This document shows, in pieces, positions 6,096 through 13,560 of a DNA stretch of 15,350 bases. The notes under the pieces are model-generated. The model ran no database searches. It was not told where the DNA came from and saw only the letters and a list, made by a program, of their open reading frames with translations. The stretch spans positions 1-15,350 of the forward strand of contig JBDSHG010000161.1 in assembly GCA_039918615.1 (NCBI GenBank), read 5' to 3'. Made by a program: the position numbers and the translations under genes. The stretch comes from FEN-1250 sp039918615 (GTDB lineage: Bacteria; Gemmatimonadota; Gemmatimonadetes; Gemmatimonadales; Gemmatimonadaceae). Positions within the stretch are counted from its first letter, which is position 1. Every line of letters begins with the position of its first letter.

Positions 6096-7277
6096 TCAGG
6101 CGGTGCGCGCGCTGTCGCGAGCTTCCGCAAGTGAGATGACGTCGACGCCCGAGGGCGTTCCAACGAGCATGTCCGCGCCGGGAAGCGGCGCACGCACGAC
6201 CAGCGCGCTGTTGCGCAGCTGGCGGCGAAAGCCCTGCCCTTCGTACACGCGGCCGATAAGTATGCGACGAATGATCACGTCGAGCACGGCGAGCGCCGGA
6301 ACCGCGACGAGCAGGCCGACGGCACCGAGCAGCTGCCCCATGATCAGGATCGACATGATCGTCAGCACGGGCGCGAGCCGGATCTGCCGCGCCATGATGA
6401 GCGGCGAGATCACATTCCCCTCGAGCAGATGCACGACGACGCCCCACCCGATCACGGCGAGCGCCTGCCCCGCGCCGCCCTCGCCAAGCACGAACGCCGC
6501 GGGGAGCAGCGTCGAGATCAGCGTGCCGAAGAACGGCACGATCGCGACCAGCCCCGTGAAGAGCCCGAACGTCAGCGCGTACGGCACCCGCAGAATCGAA
6601 AAGCCGATCGCGGCGAGCCCGCCGAGGAGGAACATCGAGGTGAGCTGACCGAGAATCCAGGCGCGCAGCGTCTGCGAGATGTCCGCGAGCACGTTGCGCA
6701 CGAGATCGCGATGCACCGGCGGGAAGAGCGAGATGAGCAGCTCGCGGTAGAGACCCGGCTGATTCGCGAGGTAGATGCTGAGGATCGCGACGACGACCAC
6801 CTCGATCACGACGTTCACGACGCCGACGATCCTCGGAAAGAGCCCGCCGAGCGACGACGCGAGCTGCGAATAGCCGGCGATCAGCAGCTGCCCGGGCTTG
6901 TAAACGCCCTTGAGCGCGGTCACGCGCGCCGCGGCGTCATCGATCCCCTTCTGCCACTCGATGAGTCTGTCGGGGAGGGTGCCGAGCAGCGACTGCGTCT
7001 GCTGGATGACCACCGGCACGATGAGCCACATGAAGCCGACGACTACGGCGAGCGCGAGCACGATCGCGATGAGCAGCGCGTAGCGGCGCGGCACGCGCGT
7101 GTATCGCGTGACGACGTCGGCGAGCGCGCCGAGTGCGAGCGAAATCAGTATGGCGAGAAAGAGCAGCAGGAAGAGGTGCGCGGCCTCTCCCAGCAACAGC
7201 AGGAGCAGAACGGTGACGATGACACCCGTCAACACCGGGGCGATTTTGTATCGCCCGGTTCCCGCACCAGCCGTCAC
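6096..7277 (-). CDS. AI-2E family transporter (PerM/YdiK-like permease)
   Basis: A 393-aa inner-membrane protein of the AI-2E transporter family. Members have been linked to autoinducer-2 export or ion transport, but most have unproven substrates. It shows several hydrophobic segments: about 12-30, 34-53, 66-90, 150-170, then a cluster from about 210 to 345. The central soluble stretch (QQTQSLLGTLPDRLIEWQKG) and the family's conserved C-terminal part, with PYALTFGLFTGLVAIVPFFGTLI and LEGNVISPLIMARQIRLAPVL, are clear. It starts with GTG at 7277; that codon overlaps the pspA stop (GTGA), indicating translational coupling. A C-terminal cytoplasmic tail of about 45 residues follows the last helix. 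Its position after pspA suggests a membrane-stress role rather than quorum sensing, by inference. Confidence 0.92.
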   Translation of the reverse strand: MTAGAGTGRYKIAPVLTGVIVTVLLLLLLGEAAHLFLLLFLAILISLALGALADVVTRYTRVPRRYALLIAIVLALAVVVGFMWLIVPVVIQQTQSLLGTLPDRLIEWQKGIDDAAARVTALKGVYKPGQLLIAGYSQLASSLGGLFPRIVGVVNVVIEVVVVAILSIYLANQPGLYRELLISLFPPVHRDLVRNVLADISQTLRAWILGQLTSMFLLGGLAAIGFSILRVPYALTFGLFTGLVAIVPFFGTLISTLLPAAFVLGEGGAGQALAVIGWGVVVHLLEGNVISPLIMARQIRLAPVLTIMSILIMGQLLGAVGLLVAVPALAVLDVIIRRILIGRVYEGQGFRRQLRNSALVVRAPLPGADMLVGTPSGVDVISLAEARDSARTA

Positions 7278-8068
7278 GGAAGCTTCTTCTGCTCTTCCGG
7301 CGCGTCCTCGATCTCGGCGTGCGCGATCTCCTCATCCGAGGATCCGCCGGCGCCGATCTGCTTGCTCGACGCGGGCGAGCCCGCGGGAAGCATCCCCATC
7401 TTCTGCTTGAGCGCGAGCAGCTGACTATCCGCACTCGCCGCACCCGCGCCCTTCTCGAGCACCTTGAAGTCGCTCGCGAGCTTGTCGCCGCTGAACTCCT
7501 CGTCGATCTCGACGTTGGCGAGCATGCGGCGCTCGTTGTCCTCGATCTTCGTCTCCATCCGCGAGAACGCCTCGAACGCGGACTTCTCCGACATCGACGA
7601 CATCGTCTCCGCAATACGCGCCTGCGCCTCGGCGCGCTTCGCACGAGCGATGAGCAGATTCTTCTTGCGCTTCGCCTCTTCGATCTTGTCGTTCAGATCG
7701 CGAAGTGAGTTCTTGAGCTTCTCCGTCTCGGCGCGATGCTGGTTCCACGTGGCTTCGAGCTGCTGGCCATGCGTGCCGTGCTCGTTCTGGCGCATGAGCG
7801 CCTGCTTCGCGAGATCGTCGCGTCCCTCGCGGATCGCGAGCATCGCGCGCTGCTCCCATTCGGCCGCCTGCTTGAACTCGGCGTCGACCTGGTCGTGCAG
7901 CCGCTTCTCATCCGCGATCGACGCCGCGACCTGCTGCTTGGCTTTCGCCAGCTGCGTGCGCATGTCGACCAAAATCTGATTCAGCATCTTCTCGGGGTGC
8001 TCGGCCGAGGAGATGAGATCGTTGATGTTGGACTTGAGAAGCGTGGAGAGGCGGTCGAAGATGCCCAT
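7274..8068 (-). CDS. pspA: PspA/IM30 family membrane-remodelling protein
   Basis: A 264-aa PspA/IM30 (ESCRT-III-like) protein that binds stressed inner membrane and preserves its integrity. The N-terminus MGIFDRLSTLLKSNINDLIS is the typical amphipathic helix, followed by AEHPEKMLNQILVDMRTQLAKAKQQVA, a family hallmark. A long alpha-helical coiled coil runs from about residue 30 to about 190 (DEKRLHDQVDAEFKQAAEWEQRA, IEEAKRKKNLLIARAKRAEAQ). The last 50 or so residues are a flexible acidic tail. The ATG at 8068 lies 3 nt after the stop of the YbjN-like gene, and its own stop overlaps the permease start. No pspB, pspC or PspF-type activator is nearby, so control probably differs from the enterobacterial Psp system; the palindromes at 8517-8561 are the obvious candidate sites. 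Confidence 0.95.
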   Translation of the reverse strand: MGIFDRLSTLLKSNINDLISSAEHPEKMLNQILVDMRTQLAKAKQQVAASIADEKRLHDQVDAEFKQAAEWEQRAMLAIREGRDDLAKQALMRQNEHGTHGQQLEATWNQHRAETEKLKNSLRDLNDKIEEAKRKKNLLIARAKRAEAQARIAETMSSMSEKSAFEAFSRMETKIEDNERRMLANVEIDEEFSGDKLASDFKVLEKGAGAASADSQLLALKQKMGMLPAGSPASSKQIGAGGSSDEEIAHAEIEDAPEEQKKLP

Positions 8069-8071
8069 GGC

Positions 8072-8476
8072 TCAGCGTGCCTCGCGGTATGGCGCAAGCT
8101 CCCGCAGATGCGAGACCAGCGCCAACGTCATCGATTCGTACGCGGCAAGAAATTCTTCGTAATCGAGGTGCGACAACTCCATCGCTTCCGTGAGGACGAT
8201 CGAGTCGCCCTCGATGCCATACGACCCGTGCACCAGCTCCGTCGCATTGAACTGGAGGAGGCGGCGCGAGAGCGTGGCGAGCGAGCTTTCGTCCTTGGGA
8301 AGATCCATCACCTTCAGGCGCAACAGCACGACCGGCGGCGAATAATGCACGACGACGTCGGCATCGAGCTGCCCACCGGGATGCACGACCCACATCCCCG
8401 GCTGAATCTCGGAATGGCTGGCTCCGTCGACCTCGAGCTTATCGAGAAAGCCTTCCAGGTCTTCTTTCGTTACCAT
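8072..8476 (-). CDS. YbjN-like / type III chaperone-fold protein
   Basis: A 134-aa soluble protein starting MVTKEDLEGFLDKLEVD. Its pattern (short N-terminal helix, WVVHPGGQLDADVVVHYSPPVVLLRLKVMDLP strands, then LATLSRRLLQFNATELVHGSYGIEGDSIVLTE and a C-terminal helix) resembles the YbjN and Tir-chaperone (CesT) alpha/beta fold. That match is by appearance only. The reading frame is open much farther upstream, but the start at 8476 is supported by AGGTG 6 nt before the ATG. The upstream extension would run through the palindromes. It is first in the operon, 3 nt before pspA, so it may act as a chaperone or partner of PspA. Confidence 0.8.
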   Translation of the reverse strand: MVTKEDLEGFLDKLEVDGASHSEIQPGMWVVHPGGQLDADVVVHYSPPVVLLRLKVMDLPKDESSLATLSRRLLQFNATELVHGSYGIEGDSIVLTEAMELSHLDYEEFLAAYESMTLALVSHLRELAPYREAR

Positions 8477-8516
8477 GCCGCACCTGTCGGGAATCGTGAA
8501 CAGTAAACGCGGAAGA

Positions 8517-8532
8517 ACGCGCAAGTGCGCGT
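8517..8532. promoter_or_regulatory. Palindromic site 1 in the leader of the pspA operon
   Basis: A perfect inverted repeat, ACGCGCA-AG-TGCGCGT, 41 bp upstream of the ATG at 8476. It has the same arms as the second site at 8546-8561. The paired arrangement is typical of a dimeric repressor or activator operator. It could also form hairpins in the mRNA leader. Confidence 0.6.
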
Positions 8533-8545
8533 AGCTGGCCATAGA

Positions 8546-8561
8546 ACGCGCAGATGCGCGT
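8546..8561. promoter_or_regulatory. Palindromic site 2 in the leader of the pspA operon
   Basis: A perfect inverted repeat, ACGCGCA-GA-TGCGCGT, identical in both arms to site 1 and starting 29 bp from it. The flanks are alike too (AGA before, TA after). A weak possible minus-strand promoter, TTGCGA (8579-8584) with TACGCG (8557-8562) at 16-bp spacing, would overlap this site, so a bound protein could block transcription. The promoter guess is uncertain. Confidence 0.6.
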
Positions 8562-8663
8562 ATCTGATCGACACTACGTCGCAATGGGCGCGGGAGTTTC
8601 TCCGGCCCGCAACAAGTAATCAGAGAAGAAGATAGCGCGGAAGCGACGGAGGCGACAGCGCGA

Positions 8664-9548
8664 CTAGCGCGGCGCTGTTCGGATCTGCACGAGACGCTCT
8701 TTCGCGAGGCGGCGGCCGGTAGGCGTCGCTGCGAGGCCGCCGCCGGCCGTCTCACGGTAGCGCACGTCCATGTTGCGGCCGATCTCGCCCATCACGTCGA
8801 TCACCTCATCCACCGGGATCGCAAAGGTGACCCCCGCGAGCGCCATCTCGATCCCGGCCAGCGCGAGCGCCGCGCCGGTCGCGTTCCGGAAGACGCACGG
8901 GAGCTCCACGAGCCCGCCGAGCGGGTCGCAGACGAGGCCGAGTGTTCCCTGCATCGTGAGGGCGACGGCGTGGCCGACCTGCGACGGCGTGCCACCAAGC
9001 ATCTCCGTCGCGGCGCCGGCGGCCATCCCGGCGGCGGCGCCGGTCTCCGCTTGGCATCCACCCTCCGCGCCCGAGAGCGACGCGCGCTCGGCCACCACCG
9101 CGCCGATGAGTCCCGCAGTGGCGAGCGCATCGATGACGCGCTCGTCGCCGATCTTGCGATCGCGCGCGACGCCGGTGAGCACGGCGGGGAGGACGCCCGC
9201 GCCGCCGGCCGTGGGCGCGGCGACGATGACCCCCATCGCGGCGTTTACCTCCTGCACCGCCAGCGCGCGCGCGAGCACGTCGCTGAAGAGCGTGTTGGAC
9301 ATCGGCCCCGCACTCGACTGCGCGACGAGCAGCGCGTCGCCGCCAACGAGTTTCGATGCGGAGCGGAGATCGCCCTCGAGCCCGCGCTCCACCGCGCTGC
9401 GCATCACCTCGAGCGCGCGCCGGAGTGCGCCGCGAATGTCATCGACGGTCCGCCCCTGATCCTTGCTCTCGAGCGCGAGCGCGGTGGCGGAGAGCGTTTG
9501 ACCACTCCCTTCCGCGTCGCGGATCGCATCGGCGAGCGACTTGTACAC
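8664..9548 (-). CDS. sdaAA: L-serine dehydratase, iron-sulphur-dependent, alpha subunit
   Basis: The catalytic subunit of the two-subunit [4Fe-4S] L-serine dehydratase, which deaminates L-serine to pyruvate and ammonia in the cytoplasm. At 294 aa it is the usual length. The cluster-binding Cys are visible at 165 (AEGGCQAE), 207 (GLVCDPLGG) and 218 (VELPCVFRN), with APTAGGAGVLPAVLTG at 111-126 as the conserved substrate-site loop. The start is GTG at 9548: the GGGAGG ribosome binding site about 5 nt upstream and the one-base gap after the sdaAB stop both support it. It is translated together with sdaAB and probably uvrA. The 187 bp after it hold no clear terminator. Confidence 0.96.
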   Translation of the reverse strand: MYKSLADAIRDAEGSGQTLSATALALESKDQGRTVDDIRGALRRALEVMRSAVERGLEGDLRSASKLVGGDALLVAQSSAGPMSNTLFSDVLARALAVQEVNAAMGVIVAAPTAGGAGVLPAVLTGVARDRKIGDERVIDALATAGLIGAVVAERASLSGAEGGCQAETGAAAGMAAGAATEMLGGTPSQVGHAVALTMQGTLGLVCDPLGGLVELPCVFRNATGAALALAGIEMALAGVTFAIPVDEVIDVMGEIGRNMDVRYRETAGGGLAATPTGRRLAKERLVQIRTAPR

Positions 9549-9549
9549 G

Positions 9550-10218
9550 CTACCCTCCCACCTTGTCGAGTGAGCGCACCCACTTGACCCAGTTTAGATC
9601 GTCGATCGCGGCGCGCGCCGCATCGCCCGGCGGCTCGTCGCACTCGATGACCATGAACGCGTCGCCGCCGCGCTCTTTCCGCGAGAGACGCATGGTCGCG
9701 AGGTTCACATTCTGATCCGCGAGGATCCCCGCGATGCGTGCGACGGATCCCCTCTGGTCCTCGGCGACGACGACGATCGTCGGCAGATGCCCCGTGATCT
9801 CGACGGGGTAACCGTCGATTTCGCTGAGGCGAATGCGGCCGGCGCCGAGCGATGAGCCGATGACCGTCGCGGTCTGCCCCGCGCGCTCGACGGTGATGCG
9901 GCACGTATTCGGATGCGAGTCGTCGGCGAGCGACGTCTTCTCGAACTGATAGTCGAGCCCCTCGCGCTCCGTGATGTCGAGCGCGTCGCGCAGCCGCTCA
10001 TCGTCGGGGCGAAAGCCGAGCAAGCCGCCGGCGATCGCCTTGTCCGTGCCGTGTCCCTCGCCGGTGCGCGCGAAGGAACCGTGCAGCTCGATCTTCGCGC
10101 GCTCCGGTGTGCCGCCGACGAGCCCGCGCACCAGCAGTCCGATACGGCACGCGCCCGCCGTGTGCGACGACGACGGGCCGACCATCACGGGGCCGATGAT
10201 GTCGAGCAGCGAGACCAT
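9550..10218 (-). CDS. sdaAB: L-serine dehydratase, iron-sulphur-dependent, beta subunit
   Basis: The partner subunit of the Fe-S serine dehydratase, 222 aa. The N-terminal domain shows GPVMVGPSSSHTAGACRIG at 9-27, the GPSSSHT hallmark. HGSFARTGEGHGTDKA and GLLGFRPDDERLRDA follow. The C-terminal 80 residues (TIVVVAEDQRGSVARIAGILADQNVNLATM) are an ACT domain, usual in this subunit and thought to sense or bind serine. The ATG at 10218 is 3 nt after the uvrA stop, with AAGGCGGG upstream inside the end of uvrA. Order is beta then alpha, as in two-gene sda operons of other bacteria. Confidence 0.96.
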   Translation of the reverse strand: MVSLLDIIGPVMVGPSSSHTAGACRIGLLVRGLVGGTPERAKIELHGSFARTGEGHGTDKAIAGGLLGFRPDDERLRDALDITEREGLDYQFEKTSLADDSHPNTCRITVERAGQTATVIGSSLGAGRIRLSEIDGYPVEITGHLPTIVVVAEDQRGSVARIAGILADQNVNLATMRLSRKERGGDAFMVIECDEPPGDAARAAIDDLNWVKWVRSLDKVGG

Positions 10219-10221
10219 GCG

Positions 10222-13092
10222 CTATCCCGCCTTCTGTCGTGCCGGGCGCGACGGTCGCGCGAGCAGCGGACGCAGATAGTGCCCCGTGTGCGACGCCGTC
10301 ACCTGCGCGACATCCTCGGGCGTCCCCTCCGCGACGATGTCCCCGCCGCGCGCACCGCCCTCGGGGCCGAGATCGATGAGCCAGTCCGCCGTCTTGATCA
10401 CGTCGAGGTTGTGCTCGATGACGAGCACGGTGTTTCCCTTCTCGACGAGACGATGCAGCACCTCGAGCAGGAGCCGCACGTCCTCGAAGTGAAGACCGGT
10501 GGTCGGCTCATCGAGGATGTAGAAGGTGCGCCCCGTGTCGCGCTTCGAGAGCTCGGTCGCGAGCTTGACGCGCTGCGCCTCGCCGCCGGAGAGCGTGGTC
10601 GCGCTCTGCCCGAGATGCACGTAGCCGAGCCCCACGTCGAGCAGCGTCTCGAGCTTCTGGCGGATGCGCGGCTGGTTCTCGAAGAACGACGTCGCATCCT
10701 CGACGGTCATGTCGAGGACGTCGGCGATGCTCGCGCCGCGGAAGCGGACCTCGAGCGTCTCGCGGTTGTAGCGCTTCCCCTTGCACACCTCGCACGGCAC
10801 GTAGACGTCGGGGAGGAAGTGCATCTCGATCTTCACGAGGCCGTCGCCCTGGCACGCTTCGCAGCGGCCGCCCTTCACGTTGAAGGAGAAGCGCCCGGGT
10901 CCGTAGCCACGGATCTTCGCATCCGGGAGCTCGGCGAAGAGCTCGCGGATCGGCGTGAAGAGTCCCGTGTACGTCGCGGGATTCGACCGCGGCGTGCGCC
11001 CGATCGGGCTCTGGTCGATGTCGATGACCTTGTCGATGTGCTCGAGCCCCGTGATGCGATCGTGCTCGCCGGGGATGACGCGCGCGCGATAGAAGTGGCG
11101 CGCGAGATGGTTGTGGAGAATGTCCTCGATCAGCGTCGACTTTCCGGAGCCGGAGACGCCCGTGATCGCCACGAACAACCCCAGAGGTATCTCAGCAGTG
11201 AGATTCTTGAGGTTGTGCGCGCGAGCCCCTTCGATGCGGAGAGAAAAACCCTTTCTGGGCTCCCGGCGCGGACTGGGGATCGCGATCTTCATCTCACCAC
11301 TAAGATATTTTCCCGTCAACGATGCCGGGTTGCGGATGACCTCGTCCACCGAGCCCTCGGCGACGATCAGCCCGCCGTGCTTGCCCGCGCCCGGGCCCAT
11401 GTCGATGAGATAGTCGGCCTCGCGCATCGTCTCTTCGTCGTGCTCGACGACGATCACCGTGTTGCCGAGATCGCGGAGCTGGCGCAGCGTCGCGAGCAGA
11501 CGCGCGTTGTCGCGCTGGTGCAGCCCGATCGACGGCTCGTCGAGGATATAAAGCACGCCCACCAGCCGCGACCCGATTTGCGTCGCGAGCCGAATGCGCT
11601 GCGCTTCTCCACCCGAGAGCGATTCGGCGGCGCGGCCGAGCGTGAGGTAGTCGAGGCCGACGTCGACGAGGAAGCGCAGACGCTCGCGCACCTCCTTGAG
11701 GATCGGACCCGCGATGTCCTTGTCGAGCCCCGGCCTCCCGTTCTCGCGCACGGGGACGCTATCGAAGAAGATGAGCGCCTCGGTGATCGGGAACTCGGTG
11801 ACCTCGCCGATGTTCAACCCATTCACCGTCACCGCGAGCGACTCCGCCTTGAGCCGGCGCCCATGACACACCGGGCACGGCGCCTCGATCATGAACTCCT
11901 CGAGCTCCTCGCGCACACCGTCGGACGTCGTTTCGTTGTAGCGACGCTGCACGTTCGCGAGCACGCCTTCCCACGCGCTCTCGAAGTCGCCGCGCGCCGC
12001 GCCGGTTTCGACACGGAACTTCGTCTTTTTCCCCGACGAGCCGTAGAGAATCAGCGCGCGCGTCTTCGGCGTGAGCGTCCCCCACGGCGCATTGAGATCG
12101 AACTTGAACTGCTTCGCAAGCGCGGGCAGAATCGTCTTGCGCAGATGCCCGCTCGGCTCCCCCCACGGAAGAATGACGCCCTCGAGAATCGAGACGCTCG
12201 CGTCACCGAGGATGAGCTCTTCGGAGACCTCGTTCTGGACGCCGAGTCCGCCGCAGCGCGAACACGCCCCGAAGGGGGAGTTGAAGGAAAACTGTCGCGG
12301 CTCGAGCTCGGGGAGCGAGAGCCCGCACGTCGGGCAGCCGTAGCGCTCGGAGAAAAGCTGCGTCGCGCCGGTGTCGTGACGGACGACGTCGACGATACCG
12401 TCGGCGAGGCGAAGCGCCGTCTCGAGTGAGTCCGTGAGTCTGCCCCTGTCCTCTGCACGAGCCACCAGGCGGTCGACGATGACCGAGATGCTGTGGTTGT
12501 GCTGCTTGCTCAGCTTGGGCGGACTCGCGAGCTCGACGGGTTTGCCGTCGACGATCGCGCGCACGAACCCCTGCTTGCGCGCGCTCTCGAAGAGATCCTT
12601 GAACTCGCCTTTGCGGCCGCGCACGAGCGGCGCGAGCACTTCGACGCGAACGCCGTCGGGCCAGGTGAGCACCGTGTCGGCGATCTGCGACGCGCTCTGG
12701 CGCTGCACGGGCTCGCCGCAGTGCGGGCAGTGCGGCGTGCCGGCGCGCGCGTAGAGCAGGCGCAGGTAGTCGTAGATTTCGGTGACGGTGCCGACGGTGG
12801 AGCGCGGATTGTGGCCGGCGGTCTTCTGCTCGATCGAGATGGCGGGTGAGAGCCCCTCGATCGCGTCGACGTCCGGCTTCTCCATTAGCCCCAGGAACTG
12901 TCGCGCGTACGCGGACAGCGATTCGACGTAGCGGCGCTGTCCCTCCGCGTAGATGGTATCGAACGCGAGGGACGACTTCCCGGATCCTGAGAGTCCGGTA
13001 ATGACGGTGAGCTTGTCCCGCGGGATCGTAACGTCGACGTTGCGAAGATTGTGCTCGCGAGCACCGCGCACAATCAGCTTTTCTTCGGGCAT
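10222..13092 (-). CDS. uvrA: Excinuclease ABC subunit A (UvrA)
   Basis: The damage-recognition ATPase of nucleotide excision repair; it loads UvrB on DNA lesions. At 956 aa it is normal length, and all domains are intact. Walker A1 GLSGSGKSS is at 33-41 and zinc module C253/C256...C277/C280. The first signature LSGGEAQR is at 492-499 and Walker B1 ILDEPSIGLH at 516-525. Walker A2 GVSGSGKST is at 645-653 and the second zinc module C744/C747...C767/C770. The second signature LSGGEAQR is at 834-841 and Walker B2 ILDEPTTGLH at 859-868. The frame is open far upstream; MPEEKLIVRGAREHNLRNV at 13092 matches the family N-terminus. A palindrome sits in its leader (13106-13119). It is head of a uvrA-sdaAB-sdaAA run with almost no spacing. 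Confidence 0.98.
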   Translation of the reverse strand: MPEEKLIVRGAREHNLRNVDVTIPRDKLTVITGLSGSGKSSLAFDTIYAEGQRRYVESLSAYARQFLGLMEKPDVDAIEGLSPAISIEQKTAGHNPRSTVGTVTEIYDYLRLLYARAGTPHCPHCGEPVQRQSASQIADTVLTWPDGVRVEVLAPLVRGRKGEFKDLFESARKQGFVRAIVDGKPVELASPPKLSKQHNHSISVIVDRLVARAEDRGRLTDSLETALRLADGIVDVVRHDTGATQLFSERYGCPTCGLSLPELEPRQFSFNSPFGACSRCGGLGVQNEVSEELILGDASVSILEGVILPWGEPSGHLRKTILPALAKQFKFDLNAPWGTLTPKTRALILYGSSGKKTKFRVETGAARGDFESAWEGVLANVQRRYNETTSDGVREELEEFMIEAPCPVCHGRRLKAESLAVTVNGLNIGEVTEFPITEALIFFDSVPVRENGRPGLDKDIAGPILKEVRERLRFLVDVGLDYLTLGRAAESLSGGEAQRIRLATQIGSRLVGVLYILDEPSIGLHQRDNARLLATLRQLRDLGNTVIVVEHDEETMREADYLIDMGPGAGKHGGLIVAEGSVDEVIRNPASLTGKYLSGEMKIAIPSPRREPRKGFSLRIEGARAHNLKNLTAEIPLGLFVAITGVSGSGKSTLIEDILHNHLARHFYRARVIPGEHDRITGLEHIDKVIDIDQSPIGRTPRSNPATYTGLFTPIRELFAELPDAKIRGYGPGRFSFNVKGGRCEACQGDGLVKIEMHFLPDVYVPCEVCKGKRYNRETLEVRFRGASIADVLDMTVEDATSFFENQPRIRQKLETLLDVGLGYVHLGQSATTLSGGEAQRVKLATELSKRDTGRTFYILDEPTTGLHFEDVRLLLEVLHRLVEKGNTVLVIEHNLDVIKTADWLIDLGPEGGARGGDIVAEGTPEDVAQVTASHTGHYLRPLLARPSRPARQKAG

Positions 13093-13105
13093 CCGGGAAA
13101 CTTCA

Positions 13106-13119
13106 CCAGCCACGGCTGG
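13106..13119 (-). promoter_or_regulatory. Inverted repeat in the uvrA leader
   Basis: A perfect 6-bp-arm palindrome, CCAGCC-AC-GGCTGG, 13 bp upstream of the uvrA ATG (13092). On the minus strand it overlaps the start of GGTGAAG, the only ribosome binding site candidate for uvrA. It could be an operator or an RNA hairpin that hides the ribosome binding site. I see no recognisable LexA box of either the CTG-N10-CAG or the CGAAC-N4-GTTCG type. Confidence 0.4.
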
Positions 13120-13224
13120 GATGACAAGACAGACGTTTCGGCCACGGCGTGGGGGCGCTTGCTGAACGGCATCTGAGTCGTCTTTAGATGCGGCCCTGTC
13201 CGCACTTACCCTCGACCACACCTG

Positions 13225-13560
13225 ATGTCGCACACTGATGCCATGGTCGTCATGACCACGGTCGCCAGCGCCGATGAGGCCGTCACGCTCATCAAGACGC
13301 TGCTGGAACGACGCCTGATCGCCTGCGGCCAGATCGTGCCGGGCGTCCGCTCGCTCTACCGCTGGAACGGAAAGATCGCCGACGAGGCCGAAGTCATCGT
13401 CTACCTCAAGACGCGCGCGGCACGGCTCGATTCGCTCGAGGTGGCATTCGCGGAGCTGCATCCGTACAAGGTGCCCGAGCTGCTCGCGCTTCCGGTGACG
13501 GGCGGGCTCACGAAGTATCTCACGTGGATCACCGCCGAAACATCGCTGGCGCTCGCGTGA
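13225..13560 (+). CDS. cutA: Divalent-cation tolerance protein CutA
   Basis: A 111-aa CutA1 family protein, normally a cytoplasmic trimer linked to copper and other divalent-metal tolerance. It matches the family over its full length: VVMTTVASADEAVTLIKTLLERRLIACGQIVPGV, then SLYRWNGKI at 43-51, AEVIVYLKT at 55-63, and the hallmark HPYKVPELLALPV at 79-91. The ATG at 13225 gives a six-residue lead (MSHTDA) before the conserved start; an in-frame ATG at 13243 is a shorter option, and neither has a good ribosome binding site. It is divergent from uvrA across 132 bp. Its stop overlaps the GTG start of the next gene (GTGA at 13557-13560), so at least two genes are coupled. Confidence 0.95.
   Translation: MSHTDAMVVMTTVASADEAVTLIKTLLERRLIACGQIVPGVRSLYRWNGKIADEAEVIVYLKTRAARLDSLEVAFAELHPYKVPELLALPVTGGLTKYLTWITAETSLALA

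Noticed and set aside
5043..6134. 363-codon plus-strand frame
   Set aside because: Antisense to the DUF1611-family gene, with Arg/His/Asp-rich composition of a shadow.
9913..12429. 838-codon open frame on the plus strand
   Set aside because: It is fully antisense to the certain uvrA and sdaAB genes and is an Arg/Glu/Leu/Val-rich shadow frame.
13093..13224. LexA (SOS) box in front of uvrA
   Set aside because: Neither CTG-N10-CAG nor CGAAC-N4-GTTCG is found; only the CCAGCC palindrome is seen.
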